A stretch of DNA of 64,000 nt. Source: Bradyrhizobium sp. ORS 285 (GTDB taxonomy: Bacteria; Pseudomonadota; Alphaproteobacteria; Rhizobiales; Xanthobacteraceae). Below, piece by piece: positions 15,330-24,128 of the stretch (position 1 is the first letter of the stretch; each line of letters starts with the position of its first letter). The DNA lies in contig NZ_LT859959.1 in NCBI RefSeq assembly GCF_900176205.1, forward strand, positions 186,001 through 250,000, in the 5' to 3' direction. Both the position numbers and the translations under genes were made by a program. The notes under the pieces are model-generated. The model was not told the DNA's origin and did not search any database. It saw only the letters and a program-made list of their open reading frames with translations.

Positions 15330-16928
15330 CTATCCCGCTCGCGCCGGCAGACCCGCGATGAAGTCCGCGATGCTGGCGAGCACCGGCTGCTGCGCGCCGG
15401 CGAACATCCAGTGATCGGCGCCGTCGAGTTCGACGAACCGTGCCTGGCGGATGTGGCTGGCGAGGTGCCGGCCGGCCCCAACCAGCACCGCGCGATCATC
15501 GCGACGATGCAGCACCAAAGTCGGCACGGCGACCCGGCCGAGCAGATGGCGGACGTCCGTGTCCCTGAAAGCTTCGAGCAGCCCCTTGATGGCGCCGGGG
15601 CTCGAGGCCGCCCGCAGCAGGCCGGCCCACCAGGCCCGCGCCTGCGGATCGCCGGCGAGGCTCGGCGCAAACGCCTCGATGCCGGCGGGGCCGCCCCAGT
15701 CGGTCACCAGCTGCCGCAGCCACATGTCGTATTGGCGGGCTTGCAATGCGTGCGGATAGTCGGGTGTCGCGCTGCCCTTGGCGAGCGAGGCGAACAGAAT
15801 CAGGCCGGCGACGCGCTCCGGGTGATGGGCGGCGAACGTGATGCAGGCTGGTCCACCTTCGGAGGCGCCGAGCAGCACAATGCGGCGGCTGCCGGCGGCG
15901 TCGAGCACGGTTTCGATGTCGCTGCTGGTGGCGTCCACACTCGGGCTGAAGCCGACCCGGTCGGACAGGCCGATGCCGCGGCGGTCGAACAGGATCAGCC
16001 GGCCCATCGCGGCGAGCGCGGACAGCAGCGCCCGGCTGCGCGGCTCCTCCCAGACGCGCTCGACATGCGAGACGAAGCCCGGCAGCAAGAGAATGTCGAC
16101 CGGCCCCGCGCCGTAGGTCTGATAGGCGAGATGAACGCCGCCGCCGCCGACATAGCGCGTGGCCGGCGGCTCCGCGATGCGCGTCGACGCATTCAGCAGC
16201 GCACGGGTTTCCGGCTCGGGCGCCACACCGAGCTCATCGCGAAGCTGCTGCGTCAGAGCCTCGAGCTGGCGCTCGGCGCCGGTGCGGTCGCCCGCGAGCA
16301 TCAGGCTGCGGATCAGTGCCCGGCCATAGACCTCGCTGAGGGAATCGAGCGCGACGAGGCGGCGGGCATGGGCCACGGCGGTGGCGTAGTCGCCGGCGGC
16401 GCTGCTGTCCTGGACCACGCGCTCCAAGGCTTGCACGGCCCGGCCGCGCAACGCTTCGCGCCGGAAGAAGGCCCATTCGTCGAATTGCGGACATGCGCCG
16501 GGCGTGAAGCCGTCGAGGAAGTCGCCCGCGTAGAGGCGGCAGGCCAGCGTGAAGTCGCCGCGATCACAGGCCGCTTCGAACTGCTGGGCGTCGACCTCCA
16601 CCGCGACCGACTCAGACCAGCGCAAGCTCGTGCGGTCGGTGGCGAGAACGCCGTCGCCGAGGGCGAGCTGGACCCGGTGCAGCAGGCGGCGCAGCCGCGT
16701 TCGCGCCACGTCGTCGGCACTGTCAGGCCAGAACATCGTCGCGGCGACGTCGCGCGCAACGGCGCCTTTGGCCTCGGCGAGGTAGACCAGCAGCGCGAGC
16801 CCCTTGCGCAGCGGCAGCGGGCACGGCTCGCCGTCCCGGCGAATCTCCGGGAAGCCTGATGTCCGTACGCTGAACCGGGCCATGGGGATCGGGACCTGCA
16901 ATGATGACGTTTGCGGCGATTCCGTCAT
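15330..16928 (-). CDS. SARP/BTAD-type regulator fused to an alpha/beta hydrolase
   Basis: A 532-residue fusion. Residues about 15-100 form an OmpR-type winged helix as in SARP regulators (PLPLRKGLALLVYLAEAKGA, ARTRLRRLLHRVQLALGDG). Residues 110-255 form the bacterial transcriptional activator (BTAD) TPR domain (CRLYAGDFLDGF, ALIRSLMLAGDRTGAERQLE). Residues about 270-530 are an alpha/beta hydrolase with nucleophile elbow LGASEGGPA, an acid in VLHRRDDRAVL and histidine in ELDGADHWMF. Similar proteins are annotated as adenylate-cyclase-neighbour regulators. Inference: the hydrolase domain senses or turns over an ester ligand that controls DNA binding. Divergent from the MddA-like gene 123 bp away, a possible target. 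Nothing is truncated. Confidence 0.85.
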   Translation of the reverse strand: MTESPQTSSLQVPIPMARFSVRTSGFPEIRRDGEPCPLPLRKGLALLVYLAEAKGAVARDVAATMFWPDSADDVARTRLRRLLHRVQLALGDGVLATDRTSLRWSESVAVEVDAQQFEAACDRGDFTLACRLYAGDFLDGFTPGACPQFDEWAFFRREALRGRAVQALERVVQDSSAAGDYATAVAHARRLVALDSLSEVYGRALIRSLMLAGDRTGAERQLEALTQQLRDELGVAPEPETRALLNASTRIAEPPATRYVGGGGVHLAYQTYGAGPVDILLLPGFVSHVERVWEEPRSRALLSALAAMGRLILFDRRGIGLSDRVGFSPSVDATSSDIETVLDAAGSRRIVLLGASEGGPACITFAAHHPERVAGLILFASLAKGSATPDYPHALQARQYDMWLRQLVTDWGGPAGIEAFAPSLAGDPQARAWWAGLLRAASSPGAIKGLLEAFRDTDVRHLLGRVAVPTLVLHRRDDRAVLVGAGRHLASHIRQARFVELDGADHWMFAGAQQPVLASIADFIAGLPARAG

Positions 16929-17051
16929 GGGCGCTTCGGGGGACGCTGAGAGGACGCTCGCCTGCTAGCAGGTGGGCATGATCCCAGCGCGCGTCTCGGG
17001 ATGACCGATCCCGTCGCGCCAACGCTGCGTCCGCACAAGAGGAAAGCATCC

Positions 17052-17831
17052 ATGTTCGCACGTCTCCTCATCCTGTTCTACGCCGCCACGAGCTATGCCG
17101 TCTTCCTTGTGTCGTTCGTGTGGGCGCTTGGTTTCGTCGGCAATTATGACCTGCTCGCATCCAAGACGATCGACATCGGAGCGCCGTCCGATCCCGTCGA
17201 TGCTGTCGTCATCAACGGGCTGTTGCTCGGCCTGTTCGCGATCCAGCACAGCGTGATGGCGCGGCCCGGCTTCAAGCGTGTCTGGATGCGGATCATTCCC
17301 AAGGCCGCCGAGCGCAGCACCTATGTGCTGCTGTCCAGCCTGATCCTGCTGCTGCTGTTCTGGCAGTGGCGCCCGATCCCGGCACCCGTCTGGCATGTTC
17401 AGGGCGCTGCTGCGGTGCTGCTGACCGGCATCCAATGGCTCGGCTGGCTGATCGCGCTGGCCTCGACCTACATGATCGATCATTTCGATCTGTTCGGGCT
17501 GCGCCAGGCGCTGTCGGCGATGCGCGGCGCACAGCCGCCGGCGCAGCCGTTCAAGACGCCGCTGCTGTATCGCCTGGTCCGGCATCCGCTGATGCTCGGG
17601 TTCCTGCTGGCGTTCTGGGCGACGCCTGTGATGAGCCTCGGGCATCTGCTGTTCGCCGCGCTCAGCACCGGCTACATCCTGGTCGGGCTGTGGCTTGAGG
17701 AGCGCGATCTGGTCGCGCAGTTCGGCGAGGCCTATCAGCGCTACCGCCGCCGGGTTCCGATGCTGTTGCCGCGGCTGATCGGCGGCCGGCAGAGCTCCGA
17801 GGCGGACGGGGAAATCAGCGAGGTGCGTTAG
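17052..17831 (+). CDS. MddA/NnrU-like membrane methyltransferase (possible methanethiol S-methyltransferase)
   Basis: A 259-residue polytopic membrane protein with about five spans. The C-terminal part has the isoprenylcysteine-methyltransferase-like SAM site: PLLYRLVRHPLMLGFLLAF, then LVGLWLEERDLVAQFGEAYQ and RYRRRVPMLLP. This pattern (RHPL, EERDL, YRRRVP) and the N-terminal FAIQHSVMARPGFKRVWMRI fit MddA, which converts methanethiol to dimethyl sulfide using SAM; NnrU is the close alternative. The start is 17052 since GAGGAAAG lies 6 bases before it and the first membrane span follows; an upstream in-frame ATG at 17001 lacks this. It is divergent to the SARP-hydrolase gene. Confidence 0.7.
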   Translation: MFARLLILFYAATSYAVFLVSFVWALGFVGNYDLLASKTIDIGAPSDPVDAVVINGLLLGLFAIQHSVMARPGFKRVWMRIIPKAAERSTYVLLSSLILLLLFWQWRPIPAPVWHVQGAAAVLLTGIQWLGWLIALASTYMIDHFDLFGLRQALSAMRGAQPPAQPFKTPLLYRLVRHPLMLGFLLAFWATPVMSLGHLLFAALSTGYILVGLWLEERDLVAQFGEAYQRYRRRVPMLLPRLIGGRQSSEADGEISEVR

Positions 17832-18035
17832 CCGCGTTGAACCCTGCGCCTGTCCTGACAGGCGCAGGCGTGCCGGTCGGCGCGCGGCCTATGCCCGCAG
17901 CGACGCCCACGTAGACGTGAATTGGTGTGGCGGACCTTCAGCACCTATGTCAGGCATTGTCGCTGCGATGCAACATCGTAGCCCAAGCTCATATCTGCGG
18001 CCCAGGGACGTCCGTCCCGCCCCGGGAGATCTCCA

Positions 18036-19226
18036 TTGACCACCGTCACGTCCGAGAGCGCCGACAGCCTCTCGAGCTGGATCACGCTGCTATTGGCCTT
18101 TTCCTGCGGGCTGATCGTCGCCAACATCTACTATGCGCAGCCGCTGATCGGGCCGATCAGCGCCGATCTCGGCCTGCCGCCGCAGCTTGCGGGGCTGCTC
18201 GTGACCATGAGCCAGATCGGTTATGGCGCGGGGCTTTTGCTGATCGTCCCGCTCGGCGACCTCATCGAGAACCGCAAGCTCGTCATCGTCACCATGGCCG
18301 TCGGCGCGGCCGCGCTGGCCTGCGCGGCGCTGGCGACGAGCCCCGCGACGTTCCTGTTCTCGGCGCTGCTGATCGGCGTCGGCTCGGTCGCGGTGCAGAT
18401 CCTGATTCCCTATGCCGGGCACATGGCGCCGGAGGCGATCCGCGGCCGCACCGTCGGCAACGTCTCGACCGGGCTGATGCTCGGCATCATGCTGGCGCGC
18501 CCGGTGGCGAGCTTCGTCGCCGCGCATGCCTCGTGGCACGTGATCTATGCGGCGTCGGCGCTCGCCATGGTCATCCTGGCCGTGGTGCTGCGCGTCGCGC
18601 TGCCGCCGCGTGAGCCCGCGGCGCGGCTGAGCTACGGCCAATTGCTCGGCTCGATGGTCGAGCTCTATCGCGATACGCCGGCGCTGCGCCGCCGCGCGCT
18701 GTATCAGGCCGCGTTGTTCAGCTGCTTCAGCGTGTTCTGGACCACCTCGCCGCTGCTGCTGGCCGGGCCCGATTTCCGGATGTCGCAGTCAGGCATCGCC
18801 TTGTTTGCGCTGGTCGGAGTTGGCGGCGCGATCATGGCGCCGATCGCCGGCCGCATCGCCGATCGCGGCTGGACACGGCCGGCCTCGGTCGCCGCGATGC
18901 TGCTCTGCCTGATCGGCTTTGCGCTGACGCTGGTGTTTCCGCTGGGGAGCACCGGCTCGCTCACGACGCTCGTCATCGCCGCCATCGCGATCGATTGCGG
19001 CGTGCAGCTCAATCTCATTCTCGGCTATCGCGTGCTGTTCGTGCTCGGGGCCGGACATCGCAGCCGGCTCAACGGCCTCTATATGACGACGTTCTTCGTC
19101 GCCGGCGCGGCCGGCTCCGGCATCGGCGCCTACGCCTATGCCCATGGCGGCTGGATGCTCGCGGCCGCCTTGGGCATCGCGCTGCCGGTCGCGGCGCTCG
19201 CTTATTTCATGACGGAGCCGCGCTGA
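18036..19226 (+). CDS. Major facilitator superfamily exporter
   Basis: A 396-residue MFS protein with 12 predicted spans and no long loops. N-terminal half motifs are LIVANIYYAQPLIGPISADL and PLGDLIENRKLVI (motif A equivalent GDxxxxR/K). It belongs to the DHA1-like drug/sugar efflux type (COG2814 style), but the substrate cannot be read from sequence. The start is a TTG at 18036 with GGGAG 6-10 bases upstream; no ATG is near. It is convergent with the dioxygenase gene: their stop codons abut at 19226/19227 with no space for a terminator. Confidence 0.85.
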   Translation: MTTVTSESADSLSSWITLLLAFSCGLIVANIYYAQPLIGPISADLGLPPQLAGLLVTMSQIGYGAGLLLIVPLGDLIENRKLVIVTMAVGAAALACAALATSPATFLFSALLIGVGSVAVQILIPYAGHMAPEAIRGRTVGNVSTGLMLGIMLARPVASFVAAHASWHVIYAASALAMVILAVVLRVALPPREPAARLSYGQLLGSMVELYRDTPALRRRALYQAALFSCFSVFWTTSPLLLAGPDFRMSQSGIALFALVGVGGAIMAPIAGRIADRGWTRPASVAAMLLCLIGFALTLVFPLGSTGSLTTLVIAAIAIDCGVQLNLILGYRVLFVLGAGHRSRLNGLYMTTFFVAGAAGSGIGAYAYAHGGWMLAAALGIALPVAALAYFMTEPR

Positions 19227-20045
19227 TCAGAACGGGCTGCGTTTCAGCCCGGGCACCAGCGCGGCCAGCCGGTCCTTGATCCACGGCGCCGGCGGCAGCT
19301 TCCCGGTGGGCATCTCGACGGCGGCGGCCGGCTTGCGGCTCACGGCGAGCGTCAAGGTCGCGAGGTAACGATCGCGCTCCTCCTTGATCGCGCAATAGGC
19401 CCGGTGATCAGGATCGGCCTCGGTGGCGACGCGGTCATTGGCGTTGATGACGAGGCGCTGTTTCGGCCGGCCCGTGTAGTCCGGCACGTTGGTGTAGATG
19501 AACTCGTTCAGCGCTTCGGGAAAGAAGGTCTGGCCCGTCAGCACCGTCGCGTCGTCGACGAACACCCTGAAATGGACATGCGTCGCGCGGCCCGCATACC
19601 AGCCGGGATAGATGGTGGTGAAGCCGGCCCATCCCGCGGCATCGGCCATCTGGGTGCCGCGCAAAAACGTCTTGCCGCTCTGGTCGAGCTTGTGATTGTC
19701 GCCCTGGCCCGGATAGCCCGAATAGATGCCGCGGGCATCACAGTGCCAGACATCGACCCGCGCACCTGATATCGGCGTGCATGCGCCGGCCTCGATCACG
19801 CGCAGCCGCAAGGCGAGCGGCACGCCGGGCCGGCCCTCGGCGATATCGGCGCGCACCAGCTTGGGGTCGAGATAATAAGGCCCTGATTCCGATTGCGGCG
19901 TCAGGATGCAGGCGTCGTCGGCGAGCGTCGAGGCAGCTTGCGTCTGCGCGGCCGCGGGGCCGCGCGAGGTCAGCAGCGCTGCGCTCGCTGAAAGAAGGCC
20001 GATGACGCCGCGGCGGGTTGCGATGGTCAGAAGCGCCTCCTGCAA
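19227..20045 (-). CDS. Exported intradiol ring-cleavage dioxygenase-like protein
   Basis: A 272-residue protein of the intradiol dioxygenase family (catechol / protocatechuate 3,4-dioxygenase). Non-haem Fe(III) ligands appear: Tyr in DARGIYSGYPG, Tyr in PGWYAGRATHVHFRV, and the two His of THVHF. The N-terminus has RRGVIGLLSASAALL followed by SRGPAAAQ, a Tat-like or Sec signal, so it acts in the periplasm or is a lipoprotein-free secreted enzyme. Single-component secreted members are poorly characterised, unlike the cytoplasmic PcaGH pair. No aromatic-catabolism genes are near. The substrate is therefore open. Confidence 0.82.
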   Translation of the reverse strand: MQEALLTIATRRGVIGLLSASAALLTSRGPAAAQTQAASTLADDACILTPQSESGPYYLDPKLVRADIAEGRPGVPLALRLRVIEAGACTPISGARVDVWHCDARGIYSGYPGQGDNHKLDQSGKTFLRGTQMADAAGWAGFTTIYPGWYAGRATHVHFRVFVDDATVLTGQTFFPEALNEFIYTNVPDYTGRPKQRLVINANDRVATEADPDHRAYCAIKEERDRYLATLTLAVSRKPAAAVEMPTGKLPPAPWIKDRLAALVPGLKRSPF

Positions 20046-20117
20046 TGAAATGCATGGGAGACGACAGTCGAGCAGCCGGGAATGGCGATAATCAGACGCG
20101 GGACGGCGTGCGGCCGC

Positions 20118-20942
20118 TCACACCTGCGTCAGCGGCTTCTCGCCATGACGCTCGGACAATGTGAAGATCTCGACGCCGTCATTGGTCACGCCGACCGAAT
20201 GCTCGAACTGCGCCGACAGCGAGCGGTCGCGCGTGACCGCGGTCCAGCCGTCGGACAGGATCTTCACATGCGGCTTGCCGAGATTGATCATCGGCTCGAT
20301 GGTGAAGAACATGCCGGGCTTGAGCAGCACGCCCTCGCCGGGACGGCCGACATGGATGATGTTCGGCTCGTCGTGGAACAGCCGGCCGAGGCCGTGTCCG
20401 CAGAAATCGCGCACCACGCTCATGCCCTGCGGCTCGACGAAACTCTGGATGGCGTGGCCGATGTCGCCGGTGGTGGCGCCGGGCTTCACCGCGGCGATGC
20501 CGCGCATCATCGATTCGTAGGTGACCTCGATCAGCCGCTCGGCTTTGCGCGAGATCGGGCCGATCGCATACATGCGGCTGGAATCGCCGTACCAGCCGTC
20601 GACGATGAAGGTGACGTCGACATTGATGATGTCGCCTTCCTTCAACGGACGGTCGTTCGGCATGCCGTGACAGACGACGTGATTGATCGACGTGCAGGTC
20701 GAGTAGCGATAGCCGCGATACATCAAGGTCGCCGGATAGGCGCCGTGGCTGAAGGCGAACTCGCGCACGACATCGTCGATTCGCGAGGTCGGCACGCCCG
20801 GCTTGACGATGTCGGTGAGCGCATCGAGGCACTTCGACACCAGCGCGCCGGCCGTGCGCATGCCGGCAAAGCCGCTCGGCCCATGCAGCTTGATCTGGCC
20901 GTTCTTGCGCGCAGCGGTGTCGGTGGCTTCGATGTAGCTCAT
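20118..20942 (-). CDS. map: Methionine aminopeptidase, type I
   Basis: A 274-residue type I methionine aminopeptidase that removes the N-terminal Met from nascent proteins. Metal ligands: Asp in INVDVTFIVDGWYGDSSRMY (two Asp), His in FCGHGLGRLFHDEPNI, Glu in FTIEPMIN and Glu in SAQFEHSVGVT. The substrate His is in SINHVVCHGMPN. The N-terminal extension of about 20 residues is common in Alphaproteobacteria. In related genomes map lies near radC, which agrees with the disrupted radC 5.5 kb away on the same strand. It is an essential housekeeping gene. Confidence 0.95.
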   Translation of the reverse strand: MSYIEATDTAARKNGQIKLHGPSGFAGMRTAGALVSKCLDALTDIVKPGVPTSRIDDVVREFAFSHGAYPATLMYRGYRYSTCTSINHVVCHGMPNDRPLKEGDIINVDVTFIVDGWYGDSSRMYAIGPISRKAERLIEVTYESMMRGIAAVKPGATTGDIGHAIQSFVEPQGMSVVRDFCGHGLGRLFHDEPNIIHVGRPGEGVLLKPGMFFTIEPMINLGKPHVKILSDGWTAVTRDRSLSAQFEHSVGVTNDGVEIFTLSERHGEKPLTQV

Positions 20943-21363
20943 GGGCCTGTTTCGTTTCCGAACATGTCGTGGGGTGATCGCCTAATTTAATGATCGTGGG
21001 GCCCGGTGCAAGCCGGGTTTGAGCGACCGGCGCCGATCACGCGATATGTGCTTGTTCCCGCGTGAATCTTCCGAACGTTTTGCATCGTGTCGCGACACAC
21101 CTTCAGGGTGCATTTGCAAGTCCATTGTTGGTGCGTGAGGAGACTGCGCAGATGTCCATTCCTGGCAGCATCATACCAGTTTTTCGCCGGCAGCTGCGAC
21201 GAACAGTGCAGCCGCTCCGACCACGTTCTTGTCACGATTGTGGGGCAAAATTCGCCCAAAGGTTGTTCAATTCCCAGCATCATTTCATCTGCAATCCACC
21301 CAGTCTCTGCCGGGGTCACATCCGGCCGGACCGCTGCAGCCATTTTGCGATTGGGAGTTTCCA
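20943..21363. promoter_or_regulatory. Divergent intergenic region map / luxR-like gene with 12-bp palindrome
   Basis: This 420-base gap holds the promoters for the two diverging genes. GTGTCGCGACAC at 21087-21098 is a perfect 12-base palindrome, flanked by TGCA (21081) and TGCA (21109) in an extended partial symmetry. It is a good operator candidate; the regulator is not known. No small gene is convincing. Confidence 0.4.
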
Positions 21364-22083
21364 ATGTCGCGACGTGCCCTCGACATCGACATCCTGCCGG
21401 TTCCCTCGCTTCCGGCAGACGTGCCCGACGCGGTCATGGGCAAGATCCGCATTGTGATCGTCAGCGAAACGCGGGTGTTTCGCGAGGCCCTCGGCGCAAG
21501 GCTGGGACAGAACGACCGGCTCGAGGTGATCGATACGGTCGATCACCGCGGCGCTCTCGGCCTCGTTGCGCTGGCTCGTCCGCATCTGGTTCTGCTCGAT
21601 GTCGGCGAATGGCACGGTCTGGAGCGCGCGACGGCGCTGCTGCGCGAGCAGCCGGATCTGGAGATCCTCGCCATCGGCGTCCCCGAGATCGCAGCGCCCG
21701 CCTTGTCGGCGATCGGCCGCGGCATCGCCGGCTGCGTGCCGCGCGACGGATCGATCGACGACGTCATCGCCGAGGTCGACCGGCTGACCGCCGGCGGCCG
21801 CAGCGAGCAGATCTCGATCGTGGTCGCGCCGGAGGTGCAGCCCGATCCGGTCCCGCCGCTCCCTGCGACGAAATCGCGGTTGGGCGAACTGACGCCGCGC
21901 GAGTGCGAGATCCTGCAGATGATCGAGGTGGGATTGTCGAACAAGGAGATCGCACGGAATCTTCGGATCGAGGTCGGCACGGTCAAGAACCACGTGCACA
22001 ACATTCTCGAGAAGCTCAACGTGCGTCGGCGCAACCAGGCGGCCCACCGGCTGCGGGCGCATCACCAGCGGCAAGGCGGCTAA
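21364..22083 (+). CDS. LuxR/NarL-type regulator with atypical receiver domain
   Basis: A 239-residue protein: receiver-like domain (about 27-140), linker and GerE HTH (ELTPRECEILQMIEVGLSNK, then VKNHVHNILEKL). The receiver has the central Asp in LVLLDVGEW, but the acidic pair at strand 1 is Ser-Glu (IVIVSETR) and the conserved Lys is replaced (GCVPRDGS). It is therefore likely a pseudo-receiver or one with altered phosphorylation. No cognate kinase is adjacent. GGGAG lies 6 bases before the ATG at 21364. Its stop TAA overlaps the first bases of a dispersed repeat. Targets are unknown. Confidence 0.85.
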   Translation: MSRRALDIDILPVPSLPADVPDAVMGKIRIVIVSETRVFREALGARLGQNDRLEVIDTVDHRGALGLVALARPHLVLLDVGEWHGLERATALLREQPDLEILAIGVPEIAAPALSAIGRGIAGCVPRDGSIDDVIAEVDRLTAGGRSEQISIVVAPEVQPDPVPPLPATKSRLGELTPRECEILQMIEVGLSNKEIARNLRIEVGTVKNHVHNILEKLNVRRRNQAAHRLRAHHQRQGG

Positions 22084-22184
22084 AGCGCGATGAGATCAGG
22101 ATGAATCGTCATCGCGCTTTAGGTTATTGTTTGCGCATGATCTTTTCGGAAAACCGCTGCGCACTTTTCCGGATCATGCTTTAG
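22083..22184. repeat. 102-bp double-hairpin dispersed repeat, copy 2
   Basis: Differs from copy 1 (14643-14744) at only a few bases. Hairpin 1 arms AAGCGCGATGA / TCATCGCGCTT; hairpin 2 arms GCATGATC and CGGAAAA with their complements. It begins on the last base of the LuxR-like gene's TAA. It might also act as a transcription terminator or mRNA-stabilising structure. Confidence 0.8.
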
Positions 22185-22256
22185 CTGAATTCCTCACCTG
22201 GCCTAGATCCGCCGGCGTTGCCGCCGACGGATCGATCATTCACCTGCACCTGACCT

Positions 22257-24071
22257 TCAGATCAGCCCGGCGTTGCGCATCTGCAGGAAGCCCTGCAACA
22301 GCGCCGGGTTGATCATCTGCGGCTGCAGGAAGGCGTTCGCGAAGGGCGAGCCCTGAAACGGCACGCCGAAGCTGATATTGCCGAGGGACGGCGCCGCCGA
22401 CGCGGTGGCCATGTTGCCGGTCTGCGGCGCTGCGCTGAGACCGGCGACGCGCTGCAGGTCCGGCACGCCAACGCCTTCGCGGGTGGGATCGCCGAGATAG
22501 CGCACGCCCGTGCTGGCGAGCAACTGGTACAGCTGCGACACGCGCTGCTCGTTGCGAGCCTTGGCCGCGTCGCGGAACATCGGGTGATGGGCGAGCAGCA
22601 GCGCGGCCATGCCGGTGATGTGCGGCGTGGCCATCGAGGTGCCGTCCCAGGCCGCGTAGCCGCCGCCGGGCACGGTCGAGAGAATGGCGACGCCCGGACC
22701 CGCCACCGCGACCTGCGGCCCGAAGCAGGTGAAGCGCGGCGAGAACATCGCGCCGGCCACCATGTTCGGTACGACCGTGCGGGCGTGATAGCTGTCGTCA
22801 GGAAACTCACCGAGCTTGCCGATCGCCGACACGGTGAGAACCGACGGCTGATTGCCGGGGAACTGCACCGGACCGCTGGCATTGCCGGCCGCCACGATGC
22901 AGGCGACGCCGTTCTGCCGCGCCTCGATCAGCTTGTGCGCGACGAGCTCGGACTGCTCGCTGCTGCCGAGGCTCATGTTGACGACGTCGATGCCGCGCGC
23001 GATCGCCTGGTCGAGCGCGTCAATCAGATCGCTGAAGCGGCCCCCGGGGAACACCTTCAGCGCGTGCACCTCGGCCATCGGCGCAAAGCCGCGCACCGCC
23101 TTCATCTGGCCTGAGAGGGCCGCGGTGATGATGCCGGCACAATGCGTGCCATGGGACATCGTGTCCCGGGTCCAGCTCGCGCCGTCTTTGTTGTTGGTGA
23201 AGTCCATGCCGCGGGTGACGTGGGTGAGCTGCGGATGGCTGCTGTCGCAGCCGGAGTCGATGATTCCGACCTTGACGCCCTGGCCGGTCAGTGACGGATC
23301 GAGCTGATCGAGCTTCATCAGCTGCTGCCCCCAGCCGACATAGGGCGCGCCGGGGAAGCCTTGGAAGGTCGCGGCGAACGACTGCAGCTGCAGCGTATTG
23401 ATGCCGTCGGAGAGCGCCGGGCGCTCGAACATGCGATCCCAGTAATTGGCGCTCGGCTTAACGTAGATCGCCTGGATCGTCTCCAGTGGTCCGCCGAACA
23501 CGGTCACCGTGACCTCGCCCTTGTCGTCAGTCACGCCCTGGCCGGGGAAGCCGAGCCCGTAGACGTAGACGGTCGCCTTGGGCAGCGGCTGTCCGTTGGC
23601 TCCGACGACGCGCAGCCGTACGTCGATGCCGATGCCGGGCTGCATCGTCATGGCGTTGTTGAAGGCCATCGACAGATCATCGGCGTGACGCAGCAGCGCG
23701 TCGTGCTCGACGATGACGTTCGGCGGCGCGCTGGCCCGCAGCGCCGCGCCGCGTGCCGGGTCCATCTCGGCCACCACGATCTCCGGCATCCCGCCGCCGC
23801 CACCGCCGGCGGACAAGGCGCCGAAGCCGCTCGGCTTCACCTGCTTGATGATCTGGACATCCGGCATGTTGTTGAGGGTCGTCGCGATCGCGTCGACCGC
23901 CATCGGCTGCACGCCGGGCAGCGGACGCGCCGCGACCAGGAAGCGCGATCGTCTCGCCTTCACCGTGGGCTCCACCGTCGGCGCCGCCGCATCGGTCTTG
24001 TTGGGGGCGGCATTGCCGCGGCCATTGGCGCCTTTTCCGGACGAATTATCGCTCGCATTGTTGTCGGCCAT
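22257..24071 (-). CDS. Subtilisin-family serine protease (S8) with own prodomain, no signal peptide
   Basis: A 604-residue subtilase. The catalytic triad is complete: Asp272 in KVGIIDSGCDSSHPQL, His307 in MSHGTHCAGI, Ser479 in WDGTSMATPHITG, with the oxyanion Asn in ACIVAAGNASGPVQFPGN. Residues 1-45 are low-complexity Asn/Ala/Ser/Lys; no Sec or Tat signal is seen. Residues about 50-150 resemble an I9-like prodomain (strand-helix ending PPNVIVEHDALL). Residues 160-225 form an extra beta domain (RLRVVGANGQPLPKATVYVY). A C-terminal tail of about 80 residues is Pro/Asn/Gly-rich. AGGAGAG lies 8 bases before ATG 24071. It is the last gene of a cluster with a small I9-like protein (57 bp upstream) and a glycine-zipper repeat protein, a likely inhibitor and substrate. 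Confidence 0.9.
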   Translation of the reverse strand: MADNNASDNSSGKGANGRGNAAPNKTDAAAPTVEPTVKARRSRFLVAARPLPGVQPMAVDAIATTLNNMPDVQIIKQVKPSGFGALSAGGGGGGMPEIVVAEMDPARGAALRASAPPNVIVEHDALLRHADDLSMAFNNAMTMQPGIGIDVRLRVVGANGQPLPKATVYVYGLGFPGQGVTDDKGEVTVTVFGGPLETIQAIYVKPSANYWDRMFERPALSDGINTLQLQSFAATFQGFPGAPYVGWGQQLMKLDQLDPSLTGQGVKVGIIDSGCDSSHPQLTHVTRGMDFTNNKDGASWTRDTMSHGTHCAGIITAALSGQMKAVRGFAPMAEVHALKVFPGGRFSDLIDALDQAIARGIDVVNMSLGSSEQSELVAHKLIEARQNGVACIVAAGNASGPVQFPGNQPSVLTVSAIGKLGEFPDDSYHARTVVPNMVAGAMFSPRFTCFGPQVAVAGPGVAILSTVPGGGYAAWDGTSMATPHITGMAALLLAHHPMFRDAAKARNEQRVSQLYQLLASTGVRYLGDPTREGVGVPDLQRVAGLSAAPQTGNMATASAAPSLGNISFGVPFQGSPFANAFLQPQMINPALLQGFLQMRNAGLI

Positions 24072-24128
24072 AGCGTCTCTCTCCTGGGATCTCTGTCGCT
24101 TGTTGGATCGGCGCATGCCGTTGACCGG

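Noticed and set aside
14898..16859. 653-codon plus-strand frame
   Set aside because: Antisense to the MAPEG and SARP-hydrolase genes, which have clear domains; composition is Arg/Ala-rich shadow text.
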